Below, one piece after another: positions 7,355 through 10,030 of a DNA stretch of 10,030 nt; position 1 is the stretch's first letter; the number at the start of each line of letters is the position of its first letter. The notes under the pieces are model-generated. The model was not told where the DNA came from. It did no database searches and saw only the letters and a list, made by a program, of their open reading frames with translations. Location: contig JAIOSH010000080.1 in assembly GCA_021107685.1 (NCBI GenBank), positions 1-10,030 of the forward strand. The letters are read 5' to 3'. A program made the position numbers and the translations under genes. The stretch is from Bacteroidales bacterium (lineage in GTDB: Bacteria > Bacteroidota > Bacteroidia > Bacteroidales > SMBSF39).

Positions 7355-9824
7355 TTATTTATTTTTTTTAAGTTTTTTTAAATACTGATAATCTAAATAA
7401 TACATTAGTTTAATTGAAAAACTGTTTATTGCCGGCAATTCAATAGTGTTTTTAAAATTGTCAAAATAATTATTGATAATTTCATCTTCCGAACCATATA
7501 TAGCATTTTTCCAAACAACAATCATTTCACTACCCGGAGCAAAATCCCATGTAAAGACCATATCAATATTAAAAGCATTATAGTTAAAATCATTATTTTC
7601 ATAATATGAATTATTACTTAGATAACCATCTTGTTCAAGGTCAAAAAACTCTTTATATTTTCCTGTCATCCAATAGTGTCTTAATCTAAAACTAAGTGAT
7701 AATTTATTATTAAAATTATAATTAGCCTCAAGAGTATTTTCCAAAGTTTTCAAATCTCTTTTTCCGAAAATAATAAGCTCATTATTGTTATTATCAGTAC
7801 TATCTGTAACATATCCAATGTCATTATTTTCAATATCAAAATCTATTTCAAGTAAAAATAATAATTTGTCATTAACTCTAAAACGAGGCTCAACAGCGAA
7901 AAATATTCCGTTTTGGTTATAATCACTTACTCTCCAAAATCCGATATCACAATCAACTACAAATTTTTTCCTGTAGTCAGGCGATATCCACATACCTAAA
8001 CTGTATTGAGATGGTCTGACAAAAAATTTATTATCTGACCTTGGTTCAAAGTAATCATGCATTTCAACAGGACGAAAATTTGAATAAAAACCTACGGATA
8101 AATGATTTTTGAATGTTGTATTTGAATTAAATCTAAGATTGAATGAAGTATATTTTCTTGGGGCATACAAACTGGAATATTTAATATAAAAATAGTTATA
8201 CCAATCAAACACTTTCCAAAACGGCTCATAAATATTGTATCGTAAAACCAAGGTGTTGGTTATTTGATTGTTATGATATAAAAAACCCATATCATTAGGG
8301 TCATAAGTGTCGCTTTCAACATTTTGCATAATATTAAATTTGAAATTCCCGCTTATTTTACCGGCATTGATATTATATTTATATCCGAATTCAGGTTTTG
8401 AAACAGGGTAATATTTCTGACTTATATTAAAAAGCCCGTTAATTGCATAACTATTCTTTTTATTTTCAATTTTAAATTCAGTACCGCTGACATTAGCGGT
8501 GTATTCATTTTGCCCTCTGTAAACATTGGTATTATATAAACTAATATAAGAATTGTTTTTCAATGATTGATCAAGAACCAACATATTGTAATTTGTGAAA
8601 GGCTGGGTTAAAATTTTCTTTTCAACTCCATTTGTGTCAATAACTTTAGCATAAGTATTTGCAGTCATTGCATTAAATAAACCAATTCCAAGTTTGCCAT
8701 TTGTTTTTCCTGATAATTTAGTTGCGTTAATTAACCGGGCTGCATCGGGATTTGAAATAATATTATTTTCATCATAATCATCTTCAATATCATCATATTT
8801 TATAGGAGTTGACCCTATACGGCGTGAATAAAATATTCCACCTTTATCGAATAATTCTGTTCCTTCGGTAAAAAAAGGTCTTTTTTCATTATAATATGTT
8901 TCAAATGGTGAAAGATCTAAAATCCTGTCATCGGATTGTACATGTCCGAAATCAGGAATTAAAGTCATATCAAGAGTAAAACTTTCATTTATTCCATATT
9001 TAAGGTCCAGTCCGTAATTGTATGTATTTATCCAATTATCATAATCCGGATTTTTTTCAATATATCCTGCGAGATAAGGTACAAATGATAATCGTAAAGG
9101 TGGTTTGATATTTTCAAGATTTGTTAATTCGACTGATTGAGCTAACGCTGCTAATTTTTTTATTAACAAAGGTCCATGTTGCCCATTCTCGTTTTCGTCT
9201 GATGTTACGCCAAAAATTTATTCCCCAAATTTGAATATCTTTTTTAGGAAATCTTATAGCAGAATATGGTATTTTTATTTCTGCTACCCATCCTTTATCA
9301 TTTATCTTAACACAACTTTCCCATACTGCATCCCAATTAACATCTTTTTCAGAGGGTGAAAATTTTTCATCACCCTGAACCCCTGAAGCAGAAACTTTAT
9401 ATGAAAATGCATACAAACCATCATTGTAAGGAGAGATATCAATAGTCAATATATCAGCATTTATATACTCAAAATCGTCACGTTTTGCCAAGCCGGTTAA
9501 TATGCTGTCAGGTGCAGTATCAAACATCATTGCTCCTATGAATAGTGCATTATCATTATATGCAATTTTTATTTCTGTTTTTTGAGTGGCAGGTTCTCCA
9601 TTATACGGGTCAAACTGGAAAAAATCAGTGGCAACCGGAATATTTTCCCAAACTCTGTCATTCAGTATTCCATCAATTTTTGGAGGCTTGGAAATCCTGA
9701 CTGCTTTTATGGATTTTTTTGCAGTCTGACCTGATAAATTTAAAGCTGATACCAGTAAAATAAAAAAAAATGTAAAGCTGATATGTTTATTTAGATATAT
9801 CAAATTATATGGGTTTTTGGTCAT
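7355..9824 (-). pseudogene. CBM9-like/DUF5916 outer-membrane protein, one-base frameshift
   Basis: Two overlapping frames (9114-9824 and 7355-9169) together make one protein of 822 residues once a single A is removed from the run at 9155-9161. The first part has a signal peptide (about 1-32, cut before Q33) and a CBM9-like domain with PPKIDG (47-52) and W59. After the shift at K223 come LAALAQ, then NIKPPLRL, PDFGHVQSD (about 290), NEKRPFFTEG (about 312) and FYSRRIGS (about 331), all hallmarks of DUF5916, followed by barrel-like strands to the end. Family members are predicted outer-membrane proteins of unknown role, with the N-terminal domain resembling sugar-binding modules. As written, translation ends at residue 236, within the first part. 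The downstream frame has kept its conserved motifs and has no further stop, so the break is recent or a base-calling error. The gap to the TPR gene is 141 bp. Confidence 0.82.
9155..9161 (-). other. A7 homopolymer carrying the frameshift
   Basis: The minus strand reads GTT AAT AAA AAA ATT AGC, giving VNKK-IS and a stop 13 codons after the run. With six A's it becomes AAA AAA TTA GCA, giving VNKK-LA, and joins the downstream frame at once. A -1 ribosomal slip here would instead read AAT TAG and stop, so ordinary -1 frameshifting cannot rescue the gene. Confidence 0.85.
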
Positions 9825-9832
9825 TTGGTCAT
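9821..9832 (-). promoter_or_regulatory. Doubled ATGACCAA at the start: tiny overlapping reading frame
   Basis: ATGACCAA is repeated in tandem across the start region. The upstream ATG (9830-9832) opens a three-codon frame, ATG ACC AAA TGA, whose stop overlaps the ATG (9822-9824) of the DUF5916 gene as ATGA. The downstream ATG is preferred because only it leads into the signal peptide. No Shine-Dalgarno motif is present. Confidence 0.5.
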
Positions 9833-9860
9833 TGTAATTTATTTCGTTATAATTTTACAA

Positions 9861-9868
9861 CAAAGTTA
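9861..9868 (-). promoter_or_regulatory. Candidate -7 box (TAACTTTG) for the DUF5916 gene
   Basis: The minus strand reads TAACTTTG, an exact TAnnTTTG match, 36 nt before the start codon, which would give a leader of about 29 nt. The nearest TTG upstream is only 13 nt away, shorter than the usual spacing, so the -33 element is uncertain. Confidence 0.5.
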
Positions 9869-9909
9869 TTAATATTTTTTACAAGCTAAATAGTGTTTGT
9901 CTATAATGT

Positions 9910-9967
9910 CGTCATTGCGATGAACCGTAGGGGAGGCATGTGTGTTGGCGTTCAGAAGCAATCTGTT
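9910..9967. repeat. Dispersed-repeat-like element CGTCATTGCGA ... GAAGCAATCTG
   Basis: CGTCATTGCGA (9910-9920) and GAAGCAATCTGTT (9954-9967) frame a segment that is richer in G than its surroundings. I recall 'GTCATTGCGAGGA...GAAGCAATCTG' as a common non-coding repeat in bacterial genomes, including Bacteroidota, with a variable middle. Here the middle is diverged (TGAACCGTAGGGGAGGCATG). It lies upstream of the DUF5916 promoter candidate, outside any gene. Confidence 0.6.
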
Positions 9968-10000
9968 TATTTGAAACCTAATTCATTATTTATTAATCCC

Positions 10001-10018
10001 GAAAATTCAGCGATTTTC
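10001..10018. repeat. Inverted repeat GAAAAT-TCAGCG-ATTTTC
   Basis: A 6-bp perfect stem with a 6-nt loop lies near the right edge. It could be part of a terminator for a gene beyond the window, or part of the repeat cluster. The stem is AT-rich and has no clear U-tract, so support is weak. I see no gene between 9968 and 10030, though a minus-strand frame ending in IPLRKSLNFRD followed by TAA could be the last residues of a gene outside. Confidence 0.3.
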
Positions 10019-10030
10019 TAAGTGGAATTA

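Noticed and set aside
9155..9161. Programmed -1 ribosomal frameshift in the A7 run
   Set aside because: A -1 slip leads straight into AAT TAG, so only loss of one A, gain of two, or a +1 shift reaches the downstream frame.

Overview
The window is a very AT-rich stretch that reads as chromosome of a member of the Bacteroidota, probably a Bacteroidales- or Flavobacteriia-like lineage. The grounds are a type IX secretion (T9SS) type A sorting domain, a CBM9-like/DUF5916 outer-membrane protein, a TPR/outer-membrane-barrel gene pair of a kind I associate with this phylum, mostly A-rich leaders without Shine-Dalgarno sequences, and two TAnnTTTG (-7) boxes placed before genes. No rRNA, tRNA, CRISPR array, transposase or phage gene is visible. 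The genus cannot be told from the sequence.

Layout, left to right. Positions 1-275 (+) hold the C-terminal end of a secreted T9SS cargo protein. Its last 25 bp overlap, tail to tail, the end of a 615-residue GT-C type membrane glycosyltransferase (251-2098, -). A 251-bp gap follows, packed with short repeats: GGTATAAT units on either side of a small hairpin, then three 9-bp TTATTTCCC units. Next, on the minus strand, is a 564-residue outer-membrane barrel (2350-4044). It sits 34 bp downstream of a 1044-residue exported TPR protein (4079-7213), and the two form an evident operon transcribed TPR first. After a 141-bp gap comes a CBM9-like/DUF5916 gene (7355-9824, -). It is broken into two frames by one surplus A in a run of seven at 9155-9161. 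The right end (9825-10030) is non-coding and carries a promoter-like box, a dispersed-repeat-like element (GTCATTGCGA ... GAAGCAATCTG) and a small inverted repeat.

Working picture: every complete gene encodes an envelope protein, namely an inner-membrane glycosyltransferase, a periplasmic TPR scaffold, and two predicted outer-membrane barrels. The most coherent unit is the TPR/barrel operon. Its role cannot be read from sequence, but the pairing suggests a two-part outer-membrane machine. I see no defence system or mobile island. The main oddities are the homopolymer frameshift, the GTG start with a full AGGAGG in a phylum that usually lacks them, the doubled ATGACCAA start, and the repeat-rich gaps.
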